Shown here: positions 22,707 through 30,492 of the stretch, piece by piece
How the letters are laid out: each line of letters begins with the position of its first letter
Numbering within the stretch: the first letter of the stretch is position 1
NCBI GenBank assembly: GCA_964569845.1
Contig: CAZMUQ010000010.1
Span: 1-40,156 of the forward strand
Source of the DNA: CAZMUQ01 sp964569845
GTDB taxonomy: Archaea; Thermoproteota; Bathyarchaeia; Hecatellales; Hecatellaceae
DNA: 40,156 nucleotides
Direction: 5' to 3'
Made by a program: the position numbers and the translations under genes
The notes under the pieces: model-generated
Seen by the model: only the letters and a program-made list of their open reading frames with translations
Told to the model about the DNA's origin: nothing
Databases searched by the model: none

Positions 22707-24764
22707 TTGGAATTTAGAGAAGCGATAGATAAGTATAAGGATATATTTATAGATGAAGCTAAAGAAAATATTGCAAAATTAAATAACCTTTTAATTCAAC
22801 TTGAGAAAAACCCAGAAGAAATTGAAATTGTTAATGAAATTTTCCGGGTAGTGCATCTTCTAAAAGGTTCTTCAGCAGTATTAAACATTACATCTATTGT
22901 TGAGTTAGCACATATAATGGAGGAGATTCTCACTAAGGTAAGAAGTAAAGAAAAAACCATTACACCAGAAATAATAGATAGTTTTTTTGAATTTGTGGAC
23001 AATCTAGAACAAATAATTGACAATTTCTCAAAAGAAGGAAAAATCGATTTAAATGTAAATGAGGAATTAGTTCGTAAGTTAAAGGGTCTTGCTAAAGAAG
23101 AGGAAAGAAAGGAGTTAAAGGAGGATTTTATCAACCAGGTAAAGAGCATATTGGGAGAAGAGGAAGTTGAAAATATTAAACTTGCAGTAAGCCAAGGCCT
23201 TAAACTATATGTGGTAAGAATCGTAATGGCTAAGAGTGCTTCTCTAGCTTCTGTAAGAGCATTCAGTGTTATGCAAAAATTGGAAGAAAATGGAACGGTT
23301 ATTGTAACTATACCTAATGGTCTAGAAATCTCAAGTGGTAAGTTTAAAGGAGAAATTATAATGCTAGTAGCCCATAAAAAAGAGGAGTTTGAAAAGATTT
23401 TAAAGAATGAGGCGGATATTGAGGAGGTGAATTATGCTGAGGTCAACCCTCAACAATTGGGGATTTCCATCCAAAGGCTGGAAGAAGTAGAAAAGAAAAA
23501 AGAAAGTAAGTCTGATGAAGTGGAAAAGCTCATAAAAAAGGTTGAAACAATTCTTCAAGAGAAGAAATCTGCAACTTTTGCAAGCAAGGATTTGTTACAT
23601 GGATTAGGAAGTATAGAGGAAATTAAAGTTAAGGTAAAGGATGTGGATAAACTACTCACTCTTGTTGGTGAACTTGTATTAATAAGAAACAGGTTTCTTA
23701 GGATAAGTAAGGAAAATAACCTACAAATATTAAGAGATGCCGTAGCTTCACTTAATCAAGCTACAAATGAGCTTTATTCTGAAATCTTAAAAATACGTCT
23801 TACTCCAATAGAGCAAATTTTTAACATATTTCCGAGGTTTGTACGTGACCTTTCAAAAGAAATGGGTAAACAAGTAGATTTAATTGTAGATTGCGGAGAA
23901 GTAGCATTAGATAAAAGTATTATTGAGGAGTTAACGGATCCGCTGGTAGGTCTTATAAGGAATGCTTTAGACCATGGTATAGAGTTTCCCGAGGAAAGAA
24001 GAGCTGCAGGAAAATCTTCAGTTGGAACATTAAAATTATCAGCAAAACGTGAGGGTGGCTTTATAGCTATAACTGTTGAGGATGATGGCAGAGGAATAGA
24101 TACAGACCTTGTAAGAAAAATTGTTGTTGAAAAGGGTCTAGTTCCTAAATCTACTGTAGAAAAGTTAAGCAATAAAGAAGTTCTCATGCTTATATGTCTT
24201 CCCGGTTTTTCCACGAAAAAGTATGCATCATTAATTAGTGGAAGAGGAATCGGGCTTAACGCTATAAAGCAACGTATAGAAACTATTGGAGGTTACCTTG
24301 AAATAGATAGTGAAAAGGGTAGAGGCACAAAAGTTACTTTACTAGTACCAACAACTATAACAGTTTTAACAGTGCTTCTTGTTAACGTTGGAGAAACAGT
24401 TTATGCTATACCTTCCTCTATAGTTTCATCAATAATAAAACTTAACATGAGTAATGGTAATATTGTTAAATATACTAGCAGGGAAAATATCATATTTCAT
24501 AAGGGAAAATTAATCCCCATCTACAGTCTTTCACAAATGTTAGGATTTTCATGTAAAAATGAAGATTATGCTGTTATTTTGCAAAAAGGAGAAAAACTCT
24601 ATGGAGTAACAGTTTCATCGATCTTAGGATTTGAAGATGTAGTTGTAAAATATGAAGGAATATTATCAGGGATACCGTGGATTTCAGGAGTAACTATACT
24701 TAGCAATGAGAAAGTAGCCCTCATAATAGATCCGCTACAGTTAGTGGGGGGTATAGCCAATTAG
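22707..24764 (+). CDS. cheA: Chemotaxis histidine kinase CheA
   Basis: The 685-aa kinase contains all five domains. P1 has phosphoacceptor His50 in 'IFRVVHLLKGSSAVLN'. The P2-like domain is at about 155-240. P3 dimerisation starts near 310 ('VDKLLTLVGELVLIRNRF'). P4 ATPase has the N-box 'LVGLIRNALDHGIEFPEE', G1 'VEDDGRGID' and G2 'SGRGIGLNAIKQRIE'. The P5 CheW-like domain starts near 550 ('VLLVNVGETVYAIPSSIV'). It autophosphorylates and feeds CheY and CheB. The TTG start abuts the cheB stop (TGA-TTG), so translation is probably coupled, with GGGAAAGGGGG upstream. Confidence 0.95.
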   Translation: MEFREAIDKYKDIFIDEAKENIAKLNNLLIQLEKNPEEIEIVNEIFRVVHLLKGSSAVLNITSIVELAHIMEEILTKVRSKEKTITPEIIDSFFEFVDNLEQIIDNFSKEGKIDLNVNEELVRKLKGLAKEEERKELKEDFINQVKSILGEEEVENIKLAVSQGLKLYVVRIVMAKSASLASVRAFSVMQKLEENGTVIVTIPNGLEISSGKFKGEIIMLVAHKKEEFEKILKNEADIEEVNYAEVNPQQLGISIQRLEEVEKKKESKSDEVEKLIKKVETILQEKKSATFASKDLLHGLGSIEEIKVKVKDVDKLLTLVGELVLIRNRFLRISKENNLQILRDAVASLNQATNELYSEILKIRLTPIEQIFNIFPRFVRDLSKEMGKQVDLIVDCGEVALDKSIIEELTDPLVGLIRNALDHGIEFPEERRAAGKSSVGTLKLSAKREGGFIAITVEDDGRGIDTDLVRKIVVEKGLVPKSTVEKLSNKEVLMLICLPGFSTKKYASLISGRGIGLNAIKQRIETIGGYLEIDSEKGRGTKVTLLVPTTITVLTVLLVNVGETVYAIPSSIVSSIIKLNMSNGNIVKYTSRENIIFHKGKLIPIYSLSQMLGFSCKNEDYAVILQKGEKLYGVTVSSILGFEDVVVKYEGILSGIPWISGVTILSNEKVALIIDPLQLVGGIAN

Positions 24765-25317
24765 GGCTAATAAGCTTATTTATAATGTTGGTAAAAGAGG
24801 GCTTACTAAAGCAGTAGATGCTCTTTCACAACTTTTAGGGGTAAGTGTAAAGCTTAAAATGCTTAAGGTTCGTGAAGCTAAACCTGAAAGTATTTTGGAA
24901 TTTATAGGTGAAAATTTTTCAGCAGTAATCGGGATAGTTTCAAGGCTTGAAGGATTCACTAAAGGATATTTGATGCTTATGTTTAACATAGAGCAAGCTA
25001 AAAAACTTCTTGAAATTATTCTTAGTAACAACCTTAACCTTCCATTTGATAAGGTATCTAAAAATTTTAGGTTAGATTTGTTAAGAGAAATAGGGAACAT
25101 CATAGCGGGAAATCTTACAGGAGAAATTGGAAACATCATAAAGAAACGCTTATCCTATACGATACCTGAAGTTAAACCAGAACTACTTCCGGCACTTGTA
25201 GACCCTATATGTATCGATTTGGCTTTAAAAAATTCAAAACTTCTTTTCATTAATAGTGTTCTCTCTTCTGAAGCTTTTCAACTTCAGGTAGGTATTGTCC
25301 TCCTTTTAACATTTTAA
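24760..25317 (+). CDS. cheC: CheY-P phosphatase CheC, apparent ATT start
   Basis: CheC has two homologous halves. The second, 'LLREIGNIIAGNLTG', keeps the ExxN...N phosphatase motif. The first, 'NVGKRGLTKAVDALSQLLG', lies upstream of the first in-frame ATG (24859) but clearly belongs to the fold, so the protein must start earlier. An in-frame stop at 24754-24756 leaves only 24757-24784, where no ATG, GTG or TTG occurs in frame. ATT at 24760 overlaps the cheA stop (ATTAG) and has GGGGGG about 8 nt upstream, and ATT 24778 is the other choice. The first-half active site is degraded (E and the second N replaced). A product from ATG 24859 (152 aa) would lack the first helix. Confidence 0.8.
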   Translation: MRANKLIYNVGKRGLTKAVDALSQLLGVSVKLKMLKVREAKPESILEFIGENFSAVIGIVSRLEGFTKGYLMLMFNIEQAKKLLEIILSNNLNLPFDKVSKNFRLDLLREIGNIIAGNLTGEIGNIIKKRLSYTIPEVKPELLPALVDPICIDLALKNSKLLFINSVLSSEAFQLQVGIVLLLTF

Positions 25318-25328
25318 GGTGGTTACAA

Positions 25329-25859
25329 TTGAAGATTAAACTTATCCGTATACCAAAGCTGGATTTTAATCTTAGGCAGAACAGTATAATGGTTAAAATG
25401 GCTGAATACCGTGTAGCTTATAATCCTACGAACCTAAGTACATGGACTCTTGGAAGCTGTGTTGCTATTATTCTTTTTGACCCTTACCGTAGGATTGGAG
25501 GTTTAGCCCATTGTATGCTACCTGAACCTCATGGTGCTGTTGATTCTACTGGGAGATATGTAACCACAGCAATACCTGAAATGATCAAGAATCTTAAAAA
25601 GTTTGGTGTTCAAGAAAAAATGTTAAGAGCTGCTATTGTTGGCGGGGCTAGTGTACTTAAGCTATCCTCAATATCCACTAGAGATAATCTGGGCAGTATA
25701 GGATTACGTAATGCTAGAAAAGCCAAAAGTGTCTTACATAGTTTAGGTATACCGCTTGATGTAGATGAAACAGGAGGAAATAAAGGTAGAAACCTTCTTT
25801 TTAAGCCTGTTACAGGTGAGGTGCTAGTAGCTTATATTACAAAACCTAACTGGTTGTAA
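25329..25859 (+). CDS. cheD: Chemoreceptor glutamine deamidase CheD
   Basis: The 176-aa CheD has the Cys-His catalytic pair in 'WTLGSCVAIILFDPYRRIGG' and 'LAHCMLPEP', followed by 'GRYVTTAIPEMIKNLKKFG' and 'AAIVGGASVLKLS'. It deamidates receptor glutamines and is regulated by CheC, whose gene lies directly upstream. The stated TTG start (25329) has GGTGG 6 nt upstream but adds about 20 residues before the conserved domain. The in-frame ATG 25389 or 25401 would give a more usual N-terminus. It is 11 bp after cheC. Confidence 0.93.
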   Translation: MKIKLIRIPKLDFNLRQNSIMVKMAEYRVAYNPTNLSTWTLGSCVAIILFDPYRRIGGLAHCMLPEPHGAVDSTGRYVTTAIPEMIKNLKKFGVQEKMLRAAIVGGASVLKLSSISTRDNLGSIGLRNARKAKSVLHSLGIPLDVDETGGNKGRNLLFKPVTGEVLVAYITKPNWL

Positions 25860-25874
25860 AGGAGGTTAAATTAA

Positions 25875-26723
25875 GTGGATAGTTATTTTAAAGAAGCTAA
25901 AGCAAGCTTTATTGATGTTAATTTCCTAAAAAGGGTTATTCAACATAGAATTGGTATAGATCTTTCAGGGTATAAAGACGATTTTATTAGAAGACGTGTT
26001 TACTCAAGGATGCTATCATGTAATGTGAAAGACATAAATCAGTACTTAAAATTGCTAGAGAAAAATGACGAGGAAAAAAGAAGGTTTCTTGATTCTTTAG
26101 ATATAAATGTTAGTCAGTTTTTTAGAGACCTTTTTGTTTGGAGGATTGTAAGAGAAAAAGTTGTTAAAGAGCTTATGAAGCATATGATTAGCAGAAAAAC
26201 TTCCATAAAAATTTGGAGTGCAGGTTGTGCTCATGGTCAGGAACCTTACACTATAGCTATGATAGTTTCTGATGTTTGCAGAGAGTTAAACATAAACCCA
26301 TCAGTAAAAATTTATGCAACTGATATTGATGATGATGCCTTAAAAAAAGCTAAATTAGGTTTTTATAAGCAAGAAGAGGTTAAGGATGTACCTTACTTTT
26401 TCCTTAAAGAGTATTTTCAGCCTGAAGATGGAGGATACCGAGTAAAAAGTGAGATAAGAAATCTTGTATTCTTTCGTAAACACGACCTTATTAGCGAACC
26501 ACCATTATTATTTGTGAATACAATTTTTTGTAGAAATGTTTTTATATATTTTAATAGAGAAAAACAAAAAAATGTTTTATTAAAGTTTTATCAATGCTTA
26601 TATAAACCAGCATACCTTATCCTAGGAGCTACTGAAAATCTGTGGACTGAGGAAAATAGCATGTTTGAAGTTGTGGATAACCGTGCAAAAATTTATCGTA
26701 AAAAATTGTTAGAAACAAGTTAA
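25875..26723 (+). CDS. cheR: Chemotaxis receptor methyltransferase CheR
   Basis: The 282-aa SAM-dependent enzyme methylates receptor glutamates. The N-terminal helical domain ('RIGIDLSGYKDDFIRRRVYS', residues 26-45) recognises receptors. The Rossmann part has the SAM motif 'IWSAGCAHGQEPYTIAM' (about 113-129), acidic ribose-binding 'YATDIDDDALKKAK' (about 152-165) and 'FVNTIFCRNVFIYFNREKQ' (about 213). GTG 25875 follows AAAGGAGG. It is the last gene of the che operon. A T-rich stretch (AAATTTTTTAAG) between it and the convergent ArlG-like gene could end both transcripts. Confidence 0.95.
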   Translation: MDSYFKEAKASFIDVNFLKRVIQHRIGIDLSGYKDDFIRRRVYSRMLSCNVKDINQYLKLLEKNDEEKRRFLDSLDINVSQFFRDLFVWRIVREKVVKELMKHMISRKTSIKIWSAGCAHGQEPYTIAMIVSDVCRELNINPSVKIYATDIDDDALKKAKLGFYKQEEVKDVPYFFLKEYFQPEDGGYRVKSEIRNLVFFRKHDLISEPPLLFVNTIFCRNVFIYFNREKQKNVLLKFYQCLYKPAYLILGATENLWTEENSMFEVVDNRAKIYRKKLLETS

Positions 26724-26736
26724 GCAAGTAAATTTT

Positions 26737-27228
26737 TTAAGTAATTGTGAAGCTATAAGTTTCGCTTGTAATACCATAAACAGTAAACCTAACATAGTAT
26801 TTTCCCGGTGAAAGACTAGAGTTCCACAATACAAGAATTTCTAGAAGTTCACAAGGATTCCATGAATCACTATTAGGATTATCAGAGATTATTGTGAAAT
26901 TCCATGATGGTCTAGACGAACTATTGTATGGAACCACTTTAAAACTTCCTTTAGGGCCAAAGATCAAAGTTGACTTAGTTATAATGTTAACTGGAAAATT
27001 TATCTCACCAATATTTTTAACCCATATCTTTGCCTCATCATCTCCTACTTTTGCAGCATAAACAACCTCTATATCACCTTTAAGTTTCATAGAGATTTCA
27101 TCAACAACCCCTGGGTAAAGATTTCCGTATGTTTGAAGGCTAGAAAAAACAGTTAAAGAGATGGAAGTAACTAAGATTATCAACGTAACTGTAAAAATAA
27201 CTTCTGAGAAAACGTAGTTAGAAGACAT
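26737..27228 (-). CDS. Second ArlG-like archaellum stator protein
   Basis: This 163-aa protein has one N-terminal membrane helix ('FSEVIFTVTLIILVTSISLT', residues 7-26) and an extracytoplasmic beta-rich domain. It parallels the plus-strand ArlG protein at 29982: 'IEVVYAAKVGDDEAKIWVKN' matches that protein's 'IEVIFADALQFNNTVKAWVK', and 'SRPSWNFTII' matches 'TSPSWSYTLN'. ArlG and ArlF anchor the motor to the S-layer. There is no class III signal cleavage motif, so it is not an archaellin. It follows the CheF-like gene by 34 bp in a minus-strand group that converges on cheR. A divergent paralogue may build an alternative stator filament. Confidence 0.75.
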   Translation of the reverse strand: MSSNYVFSEVIFTVTLIILVTSISLTVFSSLQTYGNLYPGVVDEISMKLKGDIEVVYAAKVGDDEAKIWVKNIGEINFPVNIITKSTLIFGPKGSFKVVPYNSSSRPSWNFTIISDNPNSDSWNPCELLEILVLWNSSLSPGKYYVRFTVYGITSETYSFTIT

Positions 27229-27262
27229 TTTAGAAAAATGTGACTAATTGAGTAAAAAAGCG

Positions 27263-27928
27263 CTAAACATCATCATAATGGTTAATTTTTCTTTCGTTTT
27301 GCAATAGGCTATTGAACTGATTACTAAATTCCCCAAATTTTAATATTTCACGGAAACCCCGCCAAGTTAGTTTTCCTGATGGATCTATAAGCTTATTCTT
27401 ATAAAGCCAATGTAAACAACTTAAAACAGTATCCTCGTTTAGGTCTAGGAGAAAAGCAATCTTTTTAATGTTCATTATTCCACCAGAAAGTAGCAGTAGA
27501 ATTTTTAAAGTTGCTGGACTAAACATTTCACTCTGAAGAAGAAGAGAGTTAAGCTGCTTTACTTTTTTTAAAAGCCTATCCCAAAATGGTTTGAAGATAT
27601 TCTTTGGGCCAGCAAGGAAAAGCATATTTAAAGATTTATGGTTTAACCAATCATGAAAAGGAATTTTGTCCACTTTAAGAAGACCAACTTTAAAACTATT
27701 GGATAAGAAAAGTTCTTCACTATCCAATTCTTCAGCATCAGCTATAAGTTGTAAAGGTATTCTTATTAATGTTTGGTGGGGTTCATTAGCAGTACGAATA
27801 TTCAAGAATTCGCCAGTTAAATGCAGATATCCTCTAAACCAGTTTCCAAGGGATAGAGAAAAATGCTTCTGAGTAGCGTAGTATAAGAGAGCTTTTGCGG
27901 AAATACTAACTTTTCTTATCATTATCAA
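27263..27928 (-). CDS. cheF: CheF-like archaeal chemotaxis adaptor (first copy)
   Basis: The 221-aa protein has a PH-like beta domain in the first half ('NWFRGYLHLTGEFLNIR' near residue 30, 'TLIRIPLQLIADAEELDSEE' near 54) and a winged-helix-like C-terminal half. The latter shows 'ILLLLSGGIMNIKKIAFLLD' near 145 and 'EDTVLSCLHWLYKNKLID' near 168. This layout fits the archaeal CheF (DUF439) adaptors that bind CheY-P and the ArlCDE proteins. The assignment rests on layout and location between che and arl genes rather than a strict motif. The start is TTG 27928 or ATG 27922, behind AGGTGT. A second similar protein is at 31040. Confidence 0.6.
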   Translation of the reverse strand: MIMIRKVSISAKALLYYATQKHFSLSLGNWFRGYLHLTGEFLNIRTANEPHQTLIRIPLQLIADAEELDSEELFLSNSFKVGLLKVDKIPFHDWLNHKSLNMLFLAGPKNIFKPFWDRLLKKVKQLNSLLLQSEMFSPATLKILLLLSGGIMNIKKIAFLLDLNEDTVLSCLHWLYKNKLIDPSGKLTWRGFREILKFGEFSNQFNSLLQNERKINHYDDV

Positions 27929-27936
27929 TCACACAC

Positions 27937-28500
27937 CTAAAACTTAAAAGTGATTTCAAACAAGCTCATTTTCTCCTCAACTTTAAGATACTTCCCACTA
28001 CGAACTTTAACATCGGAACCAAGTAAACAACCAAGAAAAGTTTGGATAAATCCCTTAACAACATAAGCTATTAATGGGATTCTGCCGAATGGGTAAGTTA
28101 AATTTTTACCTCCAAGAACTTTAACAATCGCTTTACCTTTCCTAGATCCCGCGTCAACCCTAAAATCTTCAAAAATTGATTCTAAAAGATTATGAATATA
28201 ATTTCGCTGTTCTTCATCAGTATAAGAATTTTCCTTTTTGAGCTCTAGGTAGCAGCGATACCCCCACCTTCTTCCAACATGGAAAAGTATTGATGCTAAT
28301 GCTTCAACCCCAAGAAGCTCCACTAAAGATTCAAAGAGGTCATGAATCACCTCAGTTGGAATGGTTAATGAATACTTCAGATAGCTAGCTTTATCAACTT
28401 GTAAATATCTGGTTGCTGAGGAATTTTTACCAACAAGATATGTACATATAAAATCTCTAAACCTGTTTACATCACCTATCTTTAAACCTCTTTTGTACAC
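27937..28500 (-). CDS. V4R-like domain protein next to CheF
   Basis: The 187-aa protein is tentatively a 4-vinyl-reductase (V4R)-like small-molecule-binding domain. Its helical centre 'VEALASILFHVGRRWGYRCY' (about 63-82) matches the family's long helix with G-x-x-x-G. The end, 'IAYVVKGFIQTFLGCLLGSD' then 'VKVRSGKYLKVEEKMSLFEI', follows the V4R pattern of a helix, hairpin and final FEI strand. The metal-binding cysteines of many V4R proteins are absent. GTG 28500 follows AGGTGAT, and the gene is 8 bp before the CheF-like gene. It may be a sensory input to taxis. It could also be an unrelated alpha-beta protein. Confidence 0.45.
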   Translation of the reverse strand: MYKRGLKIGDVNRFRDFICTYLVGKNSSATRYLQVDKASYLKYSLTIPTEVIHDLFESLVELLGVEALASILFHVGRRWGYRCYLELKKENSYTDEEQRNYIHNLLESIFEDFRVDAGSRKGKAIVKVLGGKNLTYPFGRIPLIAYVVKGFIQTFLGCLLGSDVKVRSGKYLKVEEKMSLFEITFKF

Positions 28501-28604
28501 CGTTACATCACCTAATCAATTATTGTAATACCATATTAATAAACTTTTTGTATCAACTTTTTAGTATTTAATTAAGCTTTTAAAATTACTTTTATAACAT
28601 AAAG

Positions 28605-28614
28605 TTTATATTTA
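28605..28614 (+). promoter_or_regulatory. TATA box of arlB
   Basis: TTTATATTTA is preceded by an A-rich BRE-like stretch and lies about 46 nt before the preferred archaellin start at 28660. It closely resembles the mcp promoter at 19550 (TTTATATAG), and a strong promoter is expected for the major filament protein. Confidence 0.55.
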
Positions 28615-28659
28615 AGTTTTACATAAATAAGTCTTGAAGAATACGTGGGGAAGGAAAAC

Positions 28660-29232
28660 ATGGGGAAGACCAGAAAACTTCCAACGTGTAAAAAGGGATT
28701 AACAGGGCTGGAAACAGCAATTATACTCATAGCCTTTGTCATAGTAGCTTCAGCCTTCGCCTTCACAGTCTTAAACATGGGTATAAAAACTGCGCAGAGG
28801 AGTAAAGAAGTTATGGGTACAGGTCTAGCAGAAGCATCATCAGTCATAGAGTTAGATGGTTCAGTTGTAGCTTATGCAAACACAACAAACGATATGGTTA
28901 CAAAGATAGAGTTTTACATAAAAACATCAGCTGGAAAACATCCAGTAGACCTAAGCCAGAATACAACAGCAATATCATATACAAGTCCATACACCCATGA
29001 AGACAACGTTTATGATGGAACGAATGCCAACATAACTGAGGTTATAGGTGATGGGGATAGTTTACTTGAGTACGGGGAGAAGTTTAAGGTTGAGGTAAAC
29101 GTAGAAAACTTTGATACAAATTTAGAACCAAATGATAAACTTATAATTGAGGTTAAACCTCCAGTTGGCTCTGTGCTTACTGTTGAAAGATACCTTCCAC
29201 CAGCATTTGATGAGGTGATGGATCTAACATGA
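28660..29232 (+). CDS. arlB: Archaellin ArlB (FlaB)
   Basis: This is the filament subunit of the archaellum, 190 aa from ATG 28660. The class III signal peptide is MGKTRKLPTCKKG, and prepilin-peptidase-like cleavage is expected after that Gly, before LTGLETAIILIAFVIVASAF, the hydrophobic assembly helix. The rest is a beta-rich globular domain with several N-x-T/S sequons (NTTND, NTTAI, NITEV) that could be N-glycosylated. ATG 28660 is preferred because GGGGAAGGA lies 6 nt upstream. GTG 28645 would lengthen the leader to 18 residues and has no ribosome-binding site. It is a single archaellin gene with its own promoter and a probable terminator at 29251-29275. No prepilin peptidase gene is in the window. 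Confidence 0.92.
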   Translation: MGKTRKLPTCKKGLTGLETAIILIAFVIVASAFAFTVLNMGIKTAQRSKEVMGTGLAEASSVIELDGSVVAYANTTNDMVTKIEFYIKTSAGKHPVDLSQNTTAISYTSPYTHEDNVYDGTNANITEVIGDGDSLLEYGEKFKVEVNVENFDTNLEPNDKLIIEVKPPVGSVLTVERYLPPAFDEVMDLT

Positions 29233-29250
29233 AGCTGATGTCGTAGCCTT

Positions 29251-29275
29251 AAAATAAAAAATATCTTATTTTTTT
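29251..29275 (+). terminator. Probable terminator after arlB
   Basis: AAAATAA pairs with TTATTTT across a short loop and the sequence ends in a run of seven T, 20-40 nt after the archaellin stop. T-tracts end archaeal transcripts, so this may limit read-through into the downstream regulator, arlG and arlF. Confidence 0.5.
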
Positions 29276-29352
29276 GTAGTATTTTGGTAGCAAATTTGTA
29301 GGAAAAAGATATAGGAGAAATATGCTTAATATTAGTTTAGGGTTTGGTGGTT

Positions 29353-29955
29353 ATGAGTAGCTGGGAAGAAGAAGCAGTATCCTTTACAGGGAATATTCGC
29401 AGAAGTGGTAGTAGTTATGTTATTACAATCCCATCCGAACTTTTTTACAGATTTCTCCTAAAGGAGGGGCAAACCGTAAGGATCTATGGTATGACTCGCA
29501 GAACACCTGAACTTCAAGGTATGGTTGGAGTTTTTTTAGGCTCATTTCAAGTTTTTGAGAAATATTATGGTATTAAAATTGTTGCTAGAAATATTGAAAT
29601 TGCCACTATTGAGGAAGAGGGGGAGGAAAAAGCTAAAACTATACCCGTGGTTGAAGAGATAGCAGAAAAATATTCAGCTACAGGAATGTTTGTAGATATC
29701 ACAGATGAGGGAAAGGTTGAAATAAGAATACTCTTTGGATTTATAACTCCACACTCGATTCTAAAGCCAAAAACAAGGCAGGATATTGAAAAAATAATGA
29801 GTGAAATTATAGCTGAAATTAAAAGAAGAAACGGAATAATTGAGGAATCTGAAATTTTTGAGGAAGAAGCTGAATGGCACATGGTAGACCCAAGCCTTAT
29901 AGCTAAAAGCCCATACAAAAACTCGGAGTTTTTAAGATGGGAATGGAAAATTTAA
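29353..29955 (+). CDS. AbrB/SpoVT-type DNA-binding protein in the archaellum cluster
   Basis: The protein is about 200 aa. The N-terminus is a swapped-hairpin AbrB domain, 'FTGNIRRSGSSYVITIPSEL' then 'FYRFLLKEGQTVRIYGM' (family: h-r-r-x-G-xS-h-hIPxxhxxxLxhxxGDxVxh). The rest (about 60-200) is an unassigned alpha-beta region with acidic segments ('TIEEEGEEKAKT', 'EESEIFEEEAEW'). The start may be ATG 29353, GTG 29347 or TTG 29344, and no clear ribosome-binding site decides it. It lies between arlB and arlG on the same strand, so it may regulate archaellum expression. Archaeal archaellum regulators described so far, such as ArnR or EarA, are of other families. Confidence 0.65.
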   Translation: MSSWEEEAVSFTGNIRRSGSSYVITIPSELFYRFLLKEGQTVRIYGMTRRTPELQGMVGVFLGSFQVFEKYYGIKIVARNIEIATIEEEGEEKAKTIPVVEEIAEKYSATGMFVDITDEGKVEIRILFGFITPHSILKPKTRQDIEKIMSEIIAEIKRRNGIIEESEIFEEEAEWHMVDPSLIAKSPYKNSEFLRWEWKI

Positions 29956-29981
29956 CCGTTATACGAATGTTATAACACAAA

Positions 29982-30470
29982 ATGTCATCAACTATTTTAA
30001 GTGAAACAATTTTAATGGTTGCTGTGATTGTTGCCGCGTCAATTTTTTCCGTAATTTTTATTTCAAATTTTCAGCTAATTTTAGGTAGCCAGCAAGAGAA
30101 AATAGCAAAATCTGCAGAAAAAATGGAAACAAAAATTGAGGTTATATTTGCAGATGCCTTACAATTTAATAACACTGTTAAAGCTTGGGTTAAAAATATA
30201 GGTCAAAAATCTATACCTGAACAATTAATAGGTTCAGGTTCTGATGTTTTTTTAAAAGAAAGGAATGGAACAACTTTAAGGGTACCATTTAATGCCGAAA
30301 CAAGTCCTTCTTGGAGCTATACATTAAATAGTGATGATGATGAATGGGATCCTGGAGAAACTTTAGAGATTACTATAAATCTTCCAAGCGGGGTTCTTGA
30401 TGCAGGAGATTGGATCGTTAGATTTGTAACTTATAATGGAGCTTATAGCAGCTATATTTTTTCCTTGTAA
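29982..30470 (+). CDS. arlG: Archaellum stator protein ArlG (FlaG)
   Basis: The 162-aa protein has one N-terminal membrane helix ('ILMVAVIVAASIFSVIFISN', about 10-29), a short stalk ('QEKIAKSAEKMETKIEVIF') and an extracytoplasmic beta-sandwich with 'TVKAWVKNIGQKSIPE' (family VKNxG motif), 'EWDPGETLEITINLPSG' and 'AGDWIVRFVTYNGAYSSYIF'. ArlG forms a filament capped by ArlF that binds the S-layer and acts as the motor's stator. It is 22 bp before arlF and about 26 bp after the AbrB-type gene. There is no strong ribosome-binding site before ATG 29982. Confidence 0.82.
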   Translation: MSSTILSETILMVAVIVAASIFSVIFISNFQLILGSQQEKIAKSAEKMETKIEVIFADALQFNNTVKAWVKNIGQKSIPEQLIGSGSDVFLKERNGTTLRVPFNAETSPSWSYTLNSDDDEWDPGETLEITINLPSGVLDAGDWIVRFVTYNGAYSSYIFSL

Positions 30471-30492
30471 ATAAGGGGTTGGGGTTTAAGAT

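Noticed and set aside
26737..27228. A second archaellin or a pilin
   Set aside because: No class III cleavage site (K/R-G before the hydrophobic helix). The beta-domain motifs match ArlG instead.
28645..28659. GTG 28645 as the archaellin start
   Set aside because: No ribosome-binding site lies upstream of it, while ATG 28660 has GGGGAAGGA at good spacing and gives a normal short leader.
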